64,000 nucleotides of DNA, taken from positions 1,116,001-1,180,000 of the forward strand of contig NZ_PZZP01000001.1 in the NCBI RefSeq assembly GCF_003046315.1, written 5' to 3'. Shown piece by piece: positions 15,680-25,379 of this stretch (within the stretch, counting starts at the first letter, position 1; every line of letters starts with the position of its first letter). Under the pieces are notes generated by a model. The model was not told where the DNA came from. It made no database searches and was given only the letters and a program-made list of their open reading frames with translations. Position numbers and translations under genes: made by a program. This DNA comes from Desmospora activa DSM 45169 (GTDB lineage Bacteria; Bacillota; Bacilli; Thermoactinomycetales; DSM-45169).

Positions 15680-16780
15680 TTATGTTACCACTCGCCAATC
15701 CTTCGGATATTGAGTGAGAATTTTACATCCATCGGCGGTAATCAATACATCGTCTTCGATGCGGACACCGCCTTTGCCGGGAACATAGATGCCCGGTTCC
15801 ACGGTGAAAACCATTCCTTCTTTTAAGATGTTTTCATTTTGATCGTGGATGGAAGGGAATTCGTGGGCATCCAGACCCAATCCGTGTCCAACACGGTGGG
15901 AAAAGTATTCACCATAACCGGCCTCATCGATGATGGTGCGGGCGGCGATGTCCACTTCGCGCATCGGAATACCTGGGCGGCATTGTTGGAGTGCGGCGGT
16001 TTGAGCATGTTGCACCGTTTGGTAAATGCGCTGCAATTCATCATCTACCGTCTGGAAGGCTACGGTACGGGTGATGTCGGAGCAATAGCCCTCCAGCACA
16101 ACCCCTAGATCAAATAAGACCAGATCGCCTCGTTTCAAAGTGCGTGAGCCTGGTTTTCCGTGGGGTTCACCAGTTTTTTCTCCAAACAGCACCATCGTGG
16201 AAAACGCCATCTCATGGATGCCTTTCTTTTTTAACTCTGCTTCAAGATGGGCGACAACTTCCATCTCAGTGATCCCTTCTTGCAATACGGAAACGCCCGC
16301 TTCCACACCAAAGTCGGCGAGTACGGCGGCTCGCTCTAAAATGGCGATTTCATCATCATCTTTGATCGCCCGGTGTTCATTGATGATGGCTTCACCGTCG
16401 ATAAAGGTAACGGTGGAAAATAAGGCTTGTAATGCTTCCGCCCGCGCGAGAGGCAGCTGTGATTTTTCTACGGCCAGCCGTATGGCGTCTTGGTTGAGGC
16501 GATCCTGATATGCTTTTTTTACTTTGCTCCAAGGATCTTCTGCATCGCTATATGTGAGGATGTCGGCGGTCCATCCGGCCTGTTCCGCACGGGATCGCTC
16601 TAGGCTGGGACAGACGAGAAAGGGTTCCGCTCCCGGCACCAGACCAAGAGCCAACAATCGTTCATGGGGATGGCAATGAAATCCAGTAAGATAGTATATG
16701 GTAGACGGAGAGGTGAAAAAAGCGGCGTCTACAGACTCCTGATTTAACCGACGGATAAGATTGTCCAGACGGGTGTTCAT
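15680..16780 (-). CDS. M24 family Xaa-Pro peptidase
   Basis: A 366-aa two-domain metallopeptidase that removes residues next to proline. The creatinase-like N-domain includes FFTSPSTIYYLTGFHCHPHERL. The pita-bread catalytic domain has the five dinuclear metal ligands: Asp in LFDLGVVLEGYCSD, the second Asp in SDITRT, His in HRVGHGLGLDAHE, Glu in TVEPGIYVPG and Glu in GVRIEDDVLI. Length and motifs fit the B. subtilis YqhT / PepQ group; I cannot separate aminopeptidase from dipeptidase activity from sequence. It has its own terminator and lies alone between dynA and sodF on the same strand. Confidence 0.92.
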   Translation of the reverse strand: MNTRLDNLIRRLNQESVDAAFFTSPSTIYYLTGFHCHPHERLLALGLVPGAEPFLVCPSLERSRAEQAGWTADILTYSDAEDPWSKVKKAYQDRLNQDAIRLAVEKSQLPLARAEALQALFSTVTFIDGEAIINEHRAIKDDDEIAILERAAVLADFGVEAGVSVLQEGITEMEVVAHLEAELKKKGIHEMAFSTMVLFGEKTGEPHGKPGSRTLKRGDLVLFDLGVVLEGYCSDITRTVAFQTVDDELQRIYQTVQHAQTAALQQCRPGIPMREVDIAARTIIDEAGYGEYFSHRVGHGLGLDAHEFPSIHDQNENILKEGMVFTVEPGIYVPGKGGVRIEDDVLITADGCKILTQYPKDWRVVT

Positions 16781-16888
16781 GGGATCCCCCTCTTTGCGGA
16801 TGTTTTCTTTTTACTCTACCACGACCGGAAGAAAAGGGGAATTGAAACCAGTGGACATCTTCTCAATCGGAAAATCAACATGTGAAGA

Positions 16889-17848
16889 TTAAGATGGCTT
16901 CCATAAAAGGTGCCGCGCTTCTCGAAAACGCTGATCGACTGCGGGCCAGTTGACCACATGCCACCAAGCTTTAATATATTCTTTCCGTTTATTGGGGTAT
17001 TTTAGGTAGTAAGCGTGTTCCCAGACATCAAGGGCGAGCAGGGGAACTTGATCCTGTTGGGAGAGGTTGTTATGTTTTTCTGCTTGTAGAATCTCTAGTC
17101 GATGGGAGCGTGGGGACCAGATAAGAAGAGCCCAGCCTCCGCCTTCTACCTTGTTTGCGGCGGAGGAGAAGTGTTTTTTAAAAGCGTCAAGGCTGCCGAA
17201 GTCCTGTTGAATTTGCTGGGCCAGTTTCCCGGTGGGTTTGCCCCCTCCGTTGGGACTCATGATCTCCCAAAATAGGGTGTGTAGATAATGGCCGGCTCCA
17301 TTGAAAGAGGCTTCCCGTTCCCAGTGTTTAATCAAATCAAAATCGCCGGTTTGACGGGCTTTTGCCATCATTTTTTCCGCTTTGTTCAATCCATCGACAT
17401 AGCTTTTATGGTGTTCATCGTGATGAAGGTGCATCGTTTTCGTGTCAATATAAGGCTCCAATGCATCATAAGGGTAGGGAAGTGGGGGCAAGGTATGTTT
17501 GCCGATCGGGACAGGATTGAGGGGAATGCTGTGGTTTTCAGTTGTGGCTTCCGATTTTTCTTCCGACTGTTCTCCCTCTGAGGAGAGAGCGGCGGGTTGC
17601 ACCTGGTCTTGCAATTGCGGGATTTCTTTCCAGATACGGCGCGCTTCCTTGCGCAACCCGTATAGGTGGCGAGGGTGGCTGGAGCTTACTTGTTCTTCCA
17701 ACTGTTTTAGTTTGTCGAGAAATGCTGTGGCTTCCGGGTTTTCCTTTGTCAACAAGGTGTGCAAAGTGCGACGGGCGGTGCGGGAAAAAGTGATCAACTC
17801 GTTGCGCAAGCTGCGTAAACGATCGGTGTGGGAGTTCCAATATTCCAT
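16889..17848 (-). CDS. sodF: Fe/Mn superoxide dismutase with N-terminal helical extension (SodF type)
   Basis: The C-terminal ~200 residues are an iron/manganese superoxide dismutase: LPPLPYPYDALEPYID, MHLHHDEHHKSYVDGLN (first metal His), GHYLHTLFWEIMSPNGGG (second His) and LALDVWEHAYYLKY (Asp and His ligands). About 110 residues precede it, predicted helical and charged (RTARRTLHTLLTKEN, LKQLEEQ), as in B. subtilis SodF, which is likewise longer than classical SodA. ATG 17848 is used because GGAGGAGAATCGG stands directly upstream; the open frame extends another 30 codons without a ribosome site. It detoxifies superoxide; the role of the extension is unknown. Confidence 0.93.
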   Translation of the reverse strand: MEYWNSHTDRLRSLRNELITFSRTARRTLHTLLTKENPEATAFLDKLKQLEEQVSSSHPRHLYGLRKEARRIWKEIPQLQDQVQPAALSSEGEQSEEKSEATTENHSIPLNPVPIGKHTLPPLPYPYDALEPYIDTKTMHLHHDEHHKSYVDGLNKAEKMMAKARQTGDFDLIKHWEREASFNGAGHYLHTLFWEIMSPNGGGKPTGKLAQQIQQDFGSLDAFKKHFSSAANKVEGGGWALLIWSPRSHRLEILQAEKHNNLSQQDQVPLLALDVWEHAYYLKYPNKRKEYIKAWWHVVNWPAVDQRFREARHLLWKPS

Positions 17849-17928
17849 CCGATTCTCCTCCAAAGGTGATATTGAACACTTACCACAGCATATGATCAAA
17901 CGGGCGGGGCGTGTGCTTAGCACACAAC

Positions 17929-17973
17929 CCAACAACAAAACGGTTTCCGTTATGGAAACCGTTTTGTTGTTGG
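17929..17973 (-). terminator. 20-bp perfect hairpin downstream of yqzF
   Basis: Arms CCAACAACAAAACGGTTTCC and exact complement around GTTAT. As after spo0A, the T-rich run lies inside the stem rather than after it. It most likely ends the yqzF transcript. Confidence 0.6.
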
Positions 17974-17994
17974 AGAAGATATTCCCGAGATCTC

Positions 17995-18294
17995 TTATGA
18001 GTTATTCGCTTGTTTGGACGCTTTTTTCTTCTTGATTTTGCGTAATAACAGGAGCAACATCGGCTGTATCTGATTCCGTTTGGCATCGCGGTAAAAGAGA
18101 AAGCTTCCTACGAGAGCGATTCCTCCTAAGAAAAGGAATACACCGAGGGAGAATAAACCCCAGTGAAGTCCTTCGCCGGCAAAGTAGTCAAAAAAGACAT
18201 CGCGCAGCAATGTCCAACCGTAGACAGCGGCCACTCCGGGAATACACAAGATCAACAGGGCCAAGATTCGTTGATAGATCATCGTTTGCCACAC
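17995..18294 (-). CDS. yqzF: YqzF-like DUF2627 membrane protein
   Basis: A 99-aa protein with two membrane segments (ALLILCIPGVAAVYGWTLL and LGVFLFLGGIALVGSFLFY) and a very basic C-terminal tail (RKIKKKKASKQ). It fits the DUF2627 family represented by B. subtilis YqzF, which also sits next to bkdR. The start is GTG 18294, with AGGAGA 6 bases upstream; an internal ATG four codons on has no ribosome site at a good distance. Divergently arranged to bkdR with about 110 bases between. Function unknown; the conserved linkage to bkd is the only clue. Confidence 0.8.
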   Translation of the reverse strand: MWQTMIYQRILALLILCIPGVAAVYGWTLLRDVFFDYFAGEGLHWGLFSLGVFLFLGGIALVGSFLFYRDAKRNQIQPMLLLLLRKIKKKKASKQANNS

Positions 18295-18405
18295 CTTTCT
18301 CTCCTATGGTAACCCAAACACAGTTTGATCGCCAAGGGTGCTTGATCGGTTGAGGTGAAGGTTGTGTTAAGATAATAAACGGAGAGTAGAAACGGGGGAA
18401 CGTCC

Positions 18406-20520
18406 ATGAAACGTTTTCTGATCGTTGGCGGTGGAAAAGGGGGAACGGCGCTTCTTCGCACCCTACGTGAAATGGATCGGGTAACGGTAGTAGGAGTGGT
18501 GGATATCGAGCCTGGAGCTCCTGCGATCAATGAAGCTCAGCGGCTGGGGATTCCTACCGGAAACAATGTCTCCCCCTTTCTCCGAGAAGAGCTTGACGTC
18601 ATCCTGGAGGTGACAGGGAAACCGAAGGTATACCGCGATTTATGCCAGCGTACCGATGGTCGCACTTTGGTCGTTTCCGGTGAGGTTGCCAACCTGATCA
18701 TGCATCTGATCGAGGAGAAGGAACAGTGGTTTGAGGCATGGCGCCAACGGCAATTGGAGTTGGATGCGATCGTCAACTCTACCCATGACGGGATGATCGC
18801 TGTCAATCGGCACGGCGAGATTACGCTGTTTAATCGGGCGGCAGAACGGCTGATCGGAATGACCGCTCAGCAGGTGATGGGGCGTTCCATTGCTGAGGCC
18901 ATCTCTAATACCCGGCTCGATCGTGTGCTGGCCAGCGGCCGATCTGAGCTAAACCAGTCCCTGGTTTTGACTAACGGCAAACAGATTGTGACCAATCGGG
19001 AACCGGTTCTGGATCGCGCCGGAAACACCATCGGAGCGGTGGCGGTGTTTCGGGATATCACCGAAGTACAGGCGCTGACGCAGCAGGTGACGGATTTACA
19101 AAGTATGAAAAGTCATCTTCAGGCCATTATCGATTCTTCCGACGATGCGATTTCCGTGGTGGATACGGAGGGCAACGGGGTATTGATCAATCCCGCTTAT
19201 ACGCGGCTGACAGGTCTCGCTCCGGAAGAGGTGATCGGAAAACCTGCGGATACTGATATCTCCGAAGGAGAAAGCATGCATATGAAAGTGCTGAAGACGG
19301 GCAAGCCTTTTCGTGGGGTTCCGATGAAGGTAGGCCCTCACCGCAAAGATGTCGTCGTTAATGTGGCTCCTATCGTGATCGAAGGAAAGTTGAAGGGAAG
19401 CGTCGGCATCATTCACGATATGTCTGAAATCAAGCAATTAACCCGTGAATTGGAGCGAGCACGACGCATTATCCGTACGCTGGAGGCTAAGTACACCTTT
19501 GATGATATCATCGGGGAGAGCGAGGAGATGCGGATCGCCTTGCGGCAAGCGAAGCAGGGGGCGCGTACCCGAGCGACGGTTCTTCTACGCGGCGAATCGG
19601 GTACAGGCAAGGAGCTGTTCGCTCATGCTATCCACCATGACTCGACCCGCAAGTTTAGCCAATTTGTGCGGGTTAATTGTGCTGCCTTGTCGGAGTCGTT
19701 ACTGGAGAGCGAGCTTTTCGGTTATGAGGAAGGGGCGTTTACCGGTGCACAGCGCGGCGGTAAAAAAGGTTTGTTTGAGGAAGCCAGCGGCGGGACCATC
19801 TTTCTGGACGAAATCGGGGAAATGTCTACCTCAACACAAGCGAAATTGCTGCGCGTGCTTCAGGAAAAAGAAGTAGTCCGTGTCGGCGGGACCAAAGCGA
19901 TCCCCGTCGATGTACGGGTGATTGCCGCTACCCATGTCGACTTAGAAAAAGCGATTCGCGAAGGGTGCTTCCGTGAAGATCTCTATTATCGCCTTAATAT
20001 GTTACCGATCTATATTCCACCGTTGCGAAGACGTAAAAGCGACCTCGAGGCGTTGGCGCTGTTTTTGGTCAAAAAGTTTAACCAAGAATATGGTCGCCAT
20101 GTCTCCGGCATCAGTCCGGAAACCTTTGCAGCCCTTCGCGCCTACGATTGGTCAGGAAATGTCCGGGAGCTGGAAAATGTTTTGGGGAGAGCAATGATCA
20201 ATATGTCTTTCCATGATCAAATCATTCAGAAGGACCATCTTCTTCCGCTGCCGGTTCCCCGGCCGTCCACTTCTCCCGTTTCTGAATCACTCCTTCCTAT
20301 ACAAGAAGGGGATGTGTTGCAGGATCTCCTCGATTCGGTTGAGCGAGAACATCTCCTACGGGTATTAGAACGTACAAACCGCAATAAAACAGAAGCGGCT
20401 CGCCGCTTAGGGATTTCGGTTCGCAGTCTTTATTACAAATTGGGAAAGCACGGGCTTGACGGTAAAAATGAAAAAGAAGCGTTTACAGAGGAAATACCGC
20501 TTGACAACAATCGAGAGTAG
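18406..20520 (+). CDS. bkdR: BkdR, sigma-54-dependent activator of the bkd operon
   Basis: A 704-aa enhancer-binding protein. Domains in order: an N-terminal Rossmann-like segment ([17 protein letters not shown] ... [10 protein letters not shown], residues 1-100); two PAS domains (about 125-235 and 240-345: [39 protein letters not shown]); an AAA+ sigma-54 interaction domain with Walker A GESGTGKE (about 395), the GAFTGA loop (about 443) and Walker [11 protein letters not shown]; and a Fis-type helix-turn-helix at the C-terminus ([20 protein letters not shown]). Sensor domains suggest it reads a metabolite or nucleotide. Two dyads starting at the base after its stop codon and a sigma-54 promoter before ptb make it the regulator of that operon. 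Confidence 0.95.
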   Translation: MKRFLIVGGGKGGTALLRTLREMDRVTVVGVVDIEPGAPAINEAQRLGIPTGNNVSPFLREELDVILEVTGKPKVYRDLCQRTDGRTLVVSGEVANLIMHLIEEKEQWFEAWRQRQLELDAIVNSTHDGMIAVNRHGEITLFNRAAERLIGMTAQQVMGRSIAEAISNTRLDRVLASGRSELNQSLVLTNGKQIVTNREPVLDRAGNTIGAVAVFRDITEVQALTQQVTDLQSMKSHLQAIIDSSDDAISVVDTEGNGVLINPAYTRLTGLAPEEVIGKPADTDISEGESMHMKVLKTGKPFRGVPMKVGPHRKDVVVNVAPIVIEGKLKGSVGIIHDMSEIKQLTRELERARRIIRTLEAKYTFDDIIGESEEMRIALRQAKQGARTRATVLLRGESGTGKELFAHAIHHDSTRKFSQFVRVNCAALSESLLESELFGYEEGAFTGAQRGGKKGLFEEASGGTIFLDEIGEMSTSTQAKLLRVLQEKEVVRVGGTKAIPVDVRVIAATHVDLEKAIREGCFREDLYYRLNMLPIYIPPLRRRKSDLEALALFLVKKFNQEYGRHVSGISPETFAALRAYDWSGNVRELENVLGRAMINMSFHDQIIQKDHLLPLPVPRPSTSPVSESLLPIQEGDVLQDLLDSVEREHLLRVLERTNRNKTEAARRLGISVRSLYYKLGKHGLDGKNEKEAFTEEIPLDNNRE

Positions 20521-20538
20521 CCTGCAAAATTTTGCAGG
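20521..20538 (+). promoter_or_regulatory. Probable BkdR upstream activating site 1
   Basis: A perfect 18-base palindrome CCTGCA-N6-TGCAGG begins at the base after the bkdR stop codon, centred about 130 bases before the predicted transcription start of the bkd operon. It shares its half-sites with site 2. No T-tract follows, arguing against a simple terminator. Confidence 0.65.
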
Positions 20539-20555
20539 AAAGATGGTTCATGGAG

Positions 20556-20573
20556 TCTGCATTTTTTTGCAGG
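20556..20573 (+). promoter_or_regulatory. Probable BkdR upstream activating site 2
   Basis: TCTGCA-N6-TGCAGG, the same half-sites and the same 6-base spacer as site 1, with centres 35 bases apart. Its spacer is all T. Flanking GGAG/CTCC would also let RNA fold here, so a terminator role for bkdR cannot be excluded. Confidence 0.6.
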
Positions 20574-20634
20574 CTCCTCGCCGTGCTAGTTAAGGATTGT
20601 GTGCCTTTTAGCAGGAAAATCGGTCCGGCGAGTT

Positions 20635-20650
20635 TGGCATGGAAATTGCT
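20635..20650 (+). promoter_or_regulatory. Sigma-54 (-24/-12) promoter of the bkd operon
   Basis: TGGCATG-GAAA-TTGCT matches the sigma-54 consensus TGGCACR-N4-TTGCW with one mismatch. The invariant GG (20636-20637) and GC (20648-20649) are exactly 10 bases apart. Transcription should begin near 20661, which lies downstream of an in-frame ATG at 20639 and so rules that ATG out as the ptb start. Confidence 0.85.
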
Positions 20651-20740
20651 CTTCTTGCATGGGGGCCGACCAAATCGCAAAAAATAGACTTCGACACGAT
20701 GCAATGGTTGCACGCTGGTCGGAAAAATGAGGTGGATGTT

Positions 20741-21667
20741 GTGGAAACGATCAAGAGCTTTGCACAGGTACTCAAACACGCAGAATTTCTTCCAGCTGTT
20801 ACCGTTGCTGTTGCAGCGGCGGATGATCACGAGGTGCTGGCGGCGGTGGCGGATGCACAACAGCGGGGTATCGCTGATTTTCTGTTGTTTGGTGATCAAG
20901 TCCGTATTCGCCAACTGGCAGCTGAGCTCCACTTACAGCTGGAGGAAGAAAAAATCACCCATGAACCCCATCCGGCGAAAGCCTGTTCTAAAGCAGTGCA
21001 AGCCGTGCGCAACGGTGATGCGGATGTGGTGATGAAAGGGATGGTACATACCTCTGACTTTCTGCGAGCAATCCTCAATAAAGAAGCCGGGTTGCGCAGC
21101 GGTAAAGTGCTAAGTCATGTAACGACATTTGAGGTATCCGGCTTTGATCGGCTGATCCATGTCACCGATGCCGCTCTCAATGTAGAACCAAGCTTAAAAG
21201 AGAAGGTGCAGATCACGGAAAATACGGTTCAATTTTGTCATTCCTTGGGTCAAAATGAACCAAAGGTAGCGGCGTTGGCAGCGGTAGAAGTGGTCAATCC
21301 CAATATGCCGCCGACGTTGGAGGCAGCCGCTCTCGCGCAGATGAACCGTAGGGGTCAACTTAAGGGAGCGATTGTGGACGGTCCGTTTGCGCTGGATAAC
21401 GCTGTTTCGGTAGAAGCGGCGGAACATAAAAAAATCGCAGGCCCTGTCGCAGGCCGTGCCGATGTCCTGTTGGTGCCGGACATTGAAGCCGGTAATATCC
21501 TTTATAAATCCATGGTCTATTTCGCCAAAGCCAAAATCGGTGCCCTAGTCCTGGGCGCTGCTGCTCCCGTGGTTCTCACCTCCCGCGCGGACACCCATGA
21601 GGCCAAACTACACTCGATCGCCCTGGCGGTATTACAGGCGGATCGAATGAAGAAAGGCGAGCGATGA
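20741..21667 (+). CDS. ptb: Phosphate butyryltransferase
   Basis: Ptb converts butyryl-, isobutyryl- or related branched acyl-CoA plus phosphate to the acyl phosphate used by Buk. Conserved parts are VTVAVAAADDHEVLAAV, DVVMKGMVHTSDFLRAILNKEAGLR, HVTTFEVSGFDRLIHVTDAALN, AALAAVEVVNP, GAIVDGPFALDNAVS and LLVPDIEAGNILYKSMVYFA. GTG 20741 is chosen: GAGGTGG ends about 6-8 bases upstream, it yields 308 aa (B. subtilis is 299), and longer alternatives from ATG 20639 would overlap the sigma-54 promoter. First gene of the bkd operon; bcd follows after 19 bases. Confidence 0.93.
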   Translation: METIKSFAQVLKHAEFLPAVTVAVAAADDHEVLAAVADAQQRGIADFLLFGDQVRIRQLAAELHLQLEEEKITHEPHPAKACSKAVQAVRNGDADVVMKGMVHTSDFLRAILNKEAGLRSGKVLSHVTTFEVSGFDRLIHVTDAALNVEPSLKEKVQITENTVQFCHSLGQNEPKVAALAAVEVVNPNMPPTLEAAALAQMNRRGQLKGAIVDGPFALDNAVSVEAAEHKKIAGPVAGRADVLLVPDIEAGNILYKSMVYFAKAKIGALVLGAAAPVVLTSRADTHEAKLHSIALAVLQADRMKKGER

Positions 21668-21686
21668 CCCGGAAGGAGTCTAAACG

Positions 21687-22781
21687 ATGGAGATCTTTAC
21701 AACGTTGGAAGAGCACGATTATGAACAGCTGCTGTTCTGCCAGGATAAAGAGTCTGGCTTAAAGGCGATTATCGCCATTCATGACACCACATTGGGTCCC
21801 GCATTGGGCGGGACTCGTATGTGGACATATGAATCGGAAATGGATGCGGTGGTCGATGCCTTGCGCTTGGCCCGGGGAATGACGTATAAAGCGGCAGCAT
21901 CGGGGCTTAATCTGGGTGGTGGTAAAACCGTCATTATCGGAGACCCGAAAAAGGATAAAAATGAAGCGATGTTTCGTGCCTTCGGTCGCTTTATTCAGGG
22001 TTTAAACGGCCGCTATATCACGGCGGAAGATGTTGGAACCACTGAGGAAGACATGGACTTAATCCATGAGGAGACGCGTTTTGTCACCGGTGTATCGCCG
22101 GCGTTTGGCTCCAGTGGCAATCCCTCTCCAGTTACCGCCTACGGCTGTTATCACGGCATGAAAGCAGCGGCCAAGATTGCCGATGGTTCGGATTCCCTTG
22201 AAGGAAAAGTGGTGGCGGTACAAGGAGTAGGTAGTGTCGCCTATCATCTCTGTCAATATTTACACGATGAAGGAGTCAAGTTAATCGTTACCGATATCAA
22301 TCAAGAGAATATGGAACGGGCGGTCCGGGATTTTGGTGCAGAAACCGTAGAACCTGATAAAATCTACGATGTGGAATGTGATATTTTTGCCCCTTGTGCT
22401 TTAGGTGCTGTGATCAACGATGATACCATCAACCATTTGCGTTGCCGTGTGATTGCAGGGTCTGCCAACAACCAGCTGCAACGGAACGAGCATGGGGATA
22501 TTCTGGCGGAGAAAGGAATCGTCTATGCCCCGGATTATGTGATTAACGCCGGTGGATTGATCAATGTAGCGGATGAGTTATTGGGATACAACCGGGAACG
22601 GGCAATGAAAAAAGTGGAAGGAATCTATGATACCATCCTGCGCGTTTTTGAAATCGCCAAGCGCGATTCCATTCCCAGCTATCAAGCAGCTGACCGGATG
22701 GCGGAAGAGCGGATCGCTACGTTACGGCATTCTCGTAGCACCTTTTTGCTCGATGAGCGAAATGTCTTAAACCGAAAGTAA
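21687..22781 (+). CDS. bcd: Leucine dehydrogenase
   Basis: The enzyme oxidatively deaminates leucine, valine and isoleucine with NAD+, feeding 2-oxoacids to the Bkd complex encoded downstream. The 364-aa sequence has the glycine-rich substrate loop [11 protein letters not shown], catalytic Lys80 in [10 protein letters not shown], the second active-site Asp in [12 protein letters not shown], and the NAD-binding Rossmann motif [24 protein letters not shown] and [15 protein letters not shown] are also family signatures. GAAGGAGTC precedes ATG 21687. It lies between ptb and buk as in B. subtilis. Confidence 0.97.
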   Translation: MEIFTTLEEHDYEQLLFCQDKESGLKAIIAIHDTTLGPALGGTRMWTYESEMDAVVDALRLARGMTYKAAASGLNLGGGKTVIIGDPKKDKNEAMFRAFGRFIQGLNGRYITAEDVGTTEEDMDLIHEETRFVTGVSPAFGSSGNPSPVTAYGCYHGMKAAAKIADGSDSLEGKVVAVQGVGSVAYHLCQYLHDEGVKLIVTDINQENMERAVRDFGAETVEPDKIYDVECDIFAPCALGAVINDDTINHLRCRVIAGSANNQLQRNEHGDILAEKGIVYAPDYVINAGGLINVADELLGYNRERAMKKVEGIYDTILRVFEIAKRDSIPSYQAADRMAEERIATLRHSRSTFLLDERNVLNRK

Positions 22782-22809
22782 CCCGCGAGAAAGAACGGAG
22801 TGTGAAACG

Positions 22810-23898
22810 TTGCAGGAAGCGATTCGGGTGTTGGCGATCAATCCAGGCTCCACATCCACCAAGATTGGAATATATGATGATGACAAAGCGATTTTAGAAG
22901 AGACACTGCGACATGATGCCGAGGAATTGAACGCTTATCCGGAGCTGTTTAACCAATACCCTTTTCGCAAACGCGTCATCTTAGATACCTTAGAGCAAAA
23001 AGGGATCAACCTTACCCATTTGCGGGGGGTGGTGGGGCGCGGTGGCTTGTTGCGTCCGATTCCCGGTGGTACCTATCAAGTGAACGATACCATGATTCGA
23101 GACTTGCGCTCCGGCCGTTACGGGGAGCATGCCTCCAATCTGGGTGCCATTTTGGCTCAGGATATCGCGGGGAAACTGGAGATTCCCGCTTTTATCGTCG
23201 ATCCAGTGGTTGTGGACGAAATGGATCCAATTGCACGTATTTCCGGAGTGCCACAGATTGAGCGGCGCAGTATTTTCCATGCCCTCAACCAAAAGGCAGT
23301 CGCTCGTAGGGTCGCCGACCGGATGGGGAAAAGGTACAATGAAATTAACCTTGTGGTGGCGCATATGGGTGGCGGCATCACGGTGGGGGCTCATCGTCGC
23401 GGGCGAGTGGTAGATGTTAACAACGGGCTGCATGGGGAAGGGCCATTCTCGCCAGAACGGGCGGGTACTCTGCCGGTTGGGGATTTGGTCGCCATCAGCT
23501 ATTCCGGTAAGTTTTTTGCCAGTGAAATCATGAAGATGATCGTTGGAAAGGGAGGCTTGATGGGCTACCTCGGCACCACCGACGCCAAGGAAGTGGAGGA
23601 GCGCATCCAAGCAGGCGATCAACGGGCACGTCTCGTCTACAGCGCGATGGCTTATCAGGTAGCGAAGGAAATCGGTGCCGCGGCCAATGTGCTGGAGGGG
23701 AGCGTAGACGGGATTATTTTGACGGGGGGTCTGGCTTACGGTGAGATCTTTACCGGGGAGATCCGCCGACGGATTGATTGGATTGCTCCCGTTTATGTGC
23801 TTCCCGGCGAAAATGAGTTACAAGCTTTGGTGGAAGGAGCACTTCGAGTGATCCGTGGGGAAGAAGAGGCATGTACTTACCCGCCGATCGAAGGTTAA
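22810..23898 (+). CDS. buk: Butyrate kinase (branched-chain acid kinase)
   Basis: Buk makes ATP and a free short- or branched-chain acid from the acyl phosphate supplied by Ptb. It belongs to the ASKHA acetate-kinase superfamily: [18 protein letters not shown] (phosphate 1 motif), [54 protein letters not shown], and the adenosine motif [12 protein letters not shown]. Length 362 aa is normal. The start is TTG 22810, with CGGAG about 11 bases upstream. It sits 28 bases after bcd and 17 before lpdV. Confidence 0.96.
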   Translation: MQEAIRVLAINPGSTSTKIGIYDDDKAILEETLRHDAEELNAYPELFNQYPFRKRVILDTLEQKGINLTHLRGVVGRGGLLRPIPGGTYQVNDTMIRDLRSGRYGEHASNLGAILAQDIAGKLEIPAFIVDPVVVDEMDPIARISGVPQIERRSIFHALNQKAVARRVADRMGKRYNEINLVVAHMGGGITVGAHRRGRVVDVNNGLHGEGPFSPERAGTLPVGDLVAISYSGKFFASEIMKMIVGKGGLMGYLGTTDAKEVEERIQAGDQRARLVYSAMAYQVAKEIGAAANVLEGSVDGIILTGGLAYGEIFTGEIRRRIDWIAPVYVLPGENELQALVEGALRVIRGEEEACTYPPIEG

Positions 23899-23915
23899 GT
23901 AAAGGGTGTGAAGCG

Positions 23916-25343
23916 ATGGCTGAGAACGTGGATCTGGTGGTATTGGGCGCGGGGCCTGGTGGCTATGTTGCCGCCATTCGCGCTGCCCAAGCTGGTTTAA
24001 AGACGGTGCTAGTGGAAAAAGCGAAAGCAGGCGGAGTCTGCCTACACAAGGGATGTATCCCTTCCAAGTCGATGCTTCGAAGTGCGGAGCTGTACCAGCA
24101 GATGAAAAACAGCGAGGATTACGGTATTTTGACAAGCGATGTCCAGTTGGAGATGGCGTCGGTACAACAGCGAAAAAACCGGATTGTCACACAGCTCTTC
24201 AATGGAGTACAGCAATTGTTGGAAAAGAATGGGGTCACCGTGGTGGAAGGGACAGGACGGATACTGGGTCCCTCTATTTTTTCGCCGCAAGCGGGAACGA
24301 TTTCCGTGGAGAAAGCAGACGGCTCAGAAAATGACATGTTTGTCCCTCAGCATGTGATTATTGCTACCGGTTCCCGTCCACGCAGTCTGCCAGGATTAAA
24401 TGTAGATGGCAAAGCAGTGATGTTTTCCGACCACGCTCTGGAAATGAAATCGCTTCCAAAATCGATAGTGATCATAGGGGGCGGTGTGATTGGGATCGAA
24501 TGGGCATCCATGTTAAACGATTTTGGAGTGGATGTGACGGTGGTGGAGTTTGCCGACCGCATTCTGCCCTTTGAAGATGCTGACGTAAGCAAAGAGATGA
24601 CCCGTTTGCTGCAAAAACGGGACGTGAAGATTCTCACTGGGGCCAAGCTGTTGTCGGAAACGGTGCAGGTGGAGGAGGCCGGTGTCCGACTGCAGTTGGA
24701 GCAGGAGGGAGAGATTCGATCACTGGAATCGGAGCGGATGCTAGTTTCGGTAGGGCGTCAACCCAATACAGAGGATATTGGACTTCATAACACTTCCATT
24801 CAGGTGGAAAAAGGCTTTATCCAGGTTAATGCCAAGATGCAGACGGCTGAATCCCATATCTATGCGATCGGGGATGTGATCGGGGGATACCAATTGGCCC
24901 ATGTCGCATCCCATGAAGGAATCCTAGCCGTCGATCACATCTTGGGAAGAGCGGTTCACCCATTAGACCCGACCATTGTGCCCCGATGTACATATAGCCG
25001 TCCAGAGATTGGATCGATTGGATTAAGTGAGGCGGAAGCGGTGGAGAAAGGTTACAATATCAAAACAGCCCGTTTTCCGTTTCGAGGGGTTGGAAAATCG
25101 TTGGTATCCGGGGAAGCGGATGGATTTATCAAAGTGGTGGCTGATCAGGATCACGATGATTTGCTCGGTGTTCACATTATTGGCCCCCATGCGACGGAAT
25201 TAATCTCAGAGGCAGGTCTAGCTAAAGTGTTGGATGCCACTCCCTGGGAGATTAGTCAGGCGATCCATCCACACCCGACATTGTCAGAAGTATATGGTGA
25301 GGTGGCGTTGGCAGTAGATGGAAAGCCGATTCACTCCGTTTAA
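23916..25343 (+). CDS. lpdV: Dihydrolipoyl dehydrogenase (E3) of the Bkd complex
   Basis: The 475-aa FAD enzyme reoxidises the dihydrolipoyl arm of BkdB and reduces NAD+. The FAD motif is VLGAGPGGYVAAIRAAQ at residues 9-25; the redox disulfide is Cys42/Cys47 in GVCLHKGCIPSK; the NAD motif is VIIGGGVIGIEWASML; and the C-terminal interface bears the catalytic His-Glu in HPHPTLSE. ATG 23916 is preferred over the open upstream frame that overlaps buk, because MAENVDLVVLGAGPGG is the normal E3 N-terminus and AAAGGGTGTGAAGCG precedes it. Dedicated E3 gene of the operon; a general pdhD is presumably elsewhere. Confidence 0.95.
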   Translation: MAENVDLVVLGAGPGGYVAAIRAAQAGLKTVLVEKAKAGGVCLHKGCIPSKSMLRSAELYQQMKNSEDYGILTSDVQLEMASVQQRKNRIVTQLFNGVQQLLEKNGVTVVEGTGRILGPSIFSPQAGTISVEKADGSENDMFVPQHVIIATGSRPRSLPGLNVDGKAVMFSDHALEMKSLPKSIVIIGGGVIGIEWASMLNDFGVDVTVVEFADRILPFEDADVSKEMTRLLQKRDVKILTGAKLLSETVQVEEAGVRLQLEQEGEIRSLESERMLVSVGRQPNTEDIGLHNTSIQVEKGFIQVNAKMQTAESHIYAIGDVIGGYQLAHVASHEGILAVDHILGRAVHPLDPTIVPRCTYSRPEIGSIGLSEAEAVEKGYNIKTARFPFRGVGKSLVSGEADGFIKVVADQDHDDLLGVHIIGPHATELISEAGLAKVLDATPWEISQAIHPHPTLSEVYGEVALAVDGKPIHSV

Positions 25344-25379
25344 AGGAGGGAACTTGATATTGGATCGGAGGGATTCATC

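Noticed and set aside
20552-20577. Second dyad as an ordinary bkdR terminator
   Set aside because: The T-run is the loop rather than a tail, and the same half-sites and spacing recur 35 bases upstream, which fits protein-binding sites better; a secondary terminator role is still possible.
20639-20740. In-frame ATG at 20639 as the start of ptb
   Set aside because: It lies within the sigma-54 promoter and upstream of the expected transcription start, has no ribosome site, and the extra residues have no counterpart in Ptb.
22990-23622. Long minus-strand ORF opposite buk
   Set aside because: Antisense frame of a well-conserved gene; His/Pro/Thr-rich, no ribosome site, no recognisable domain.
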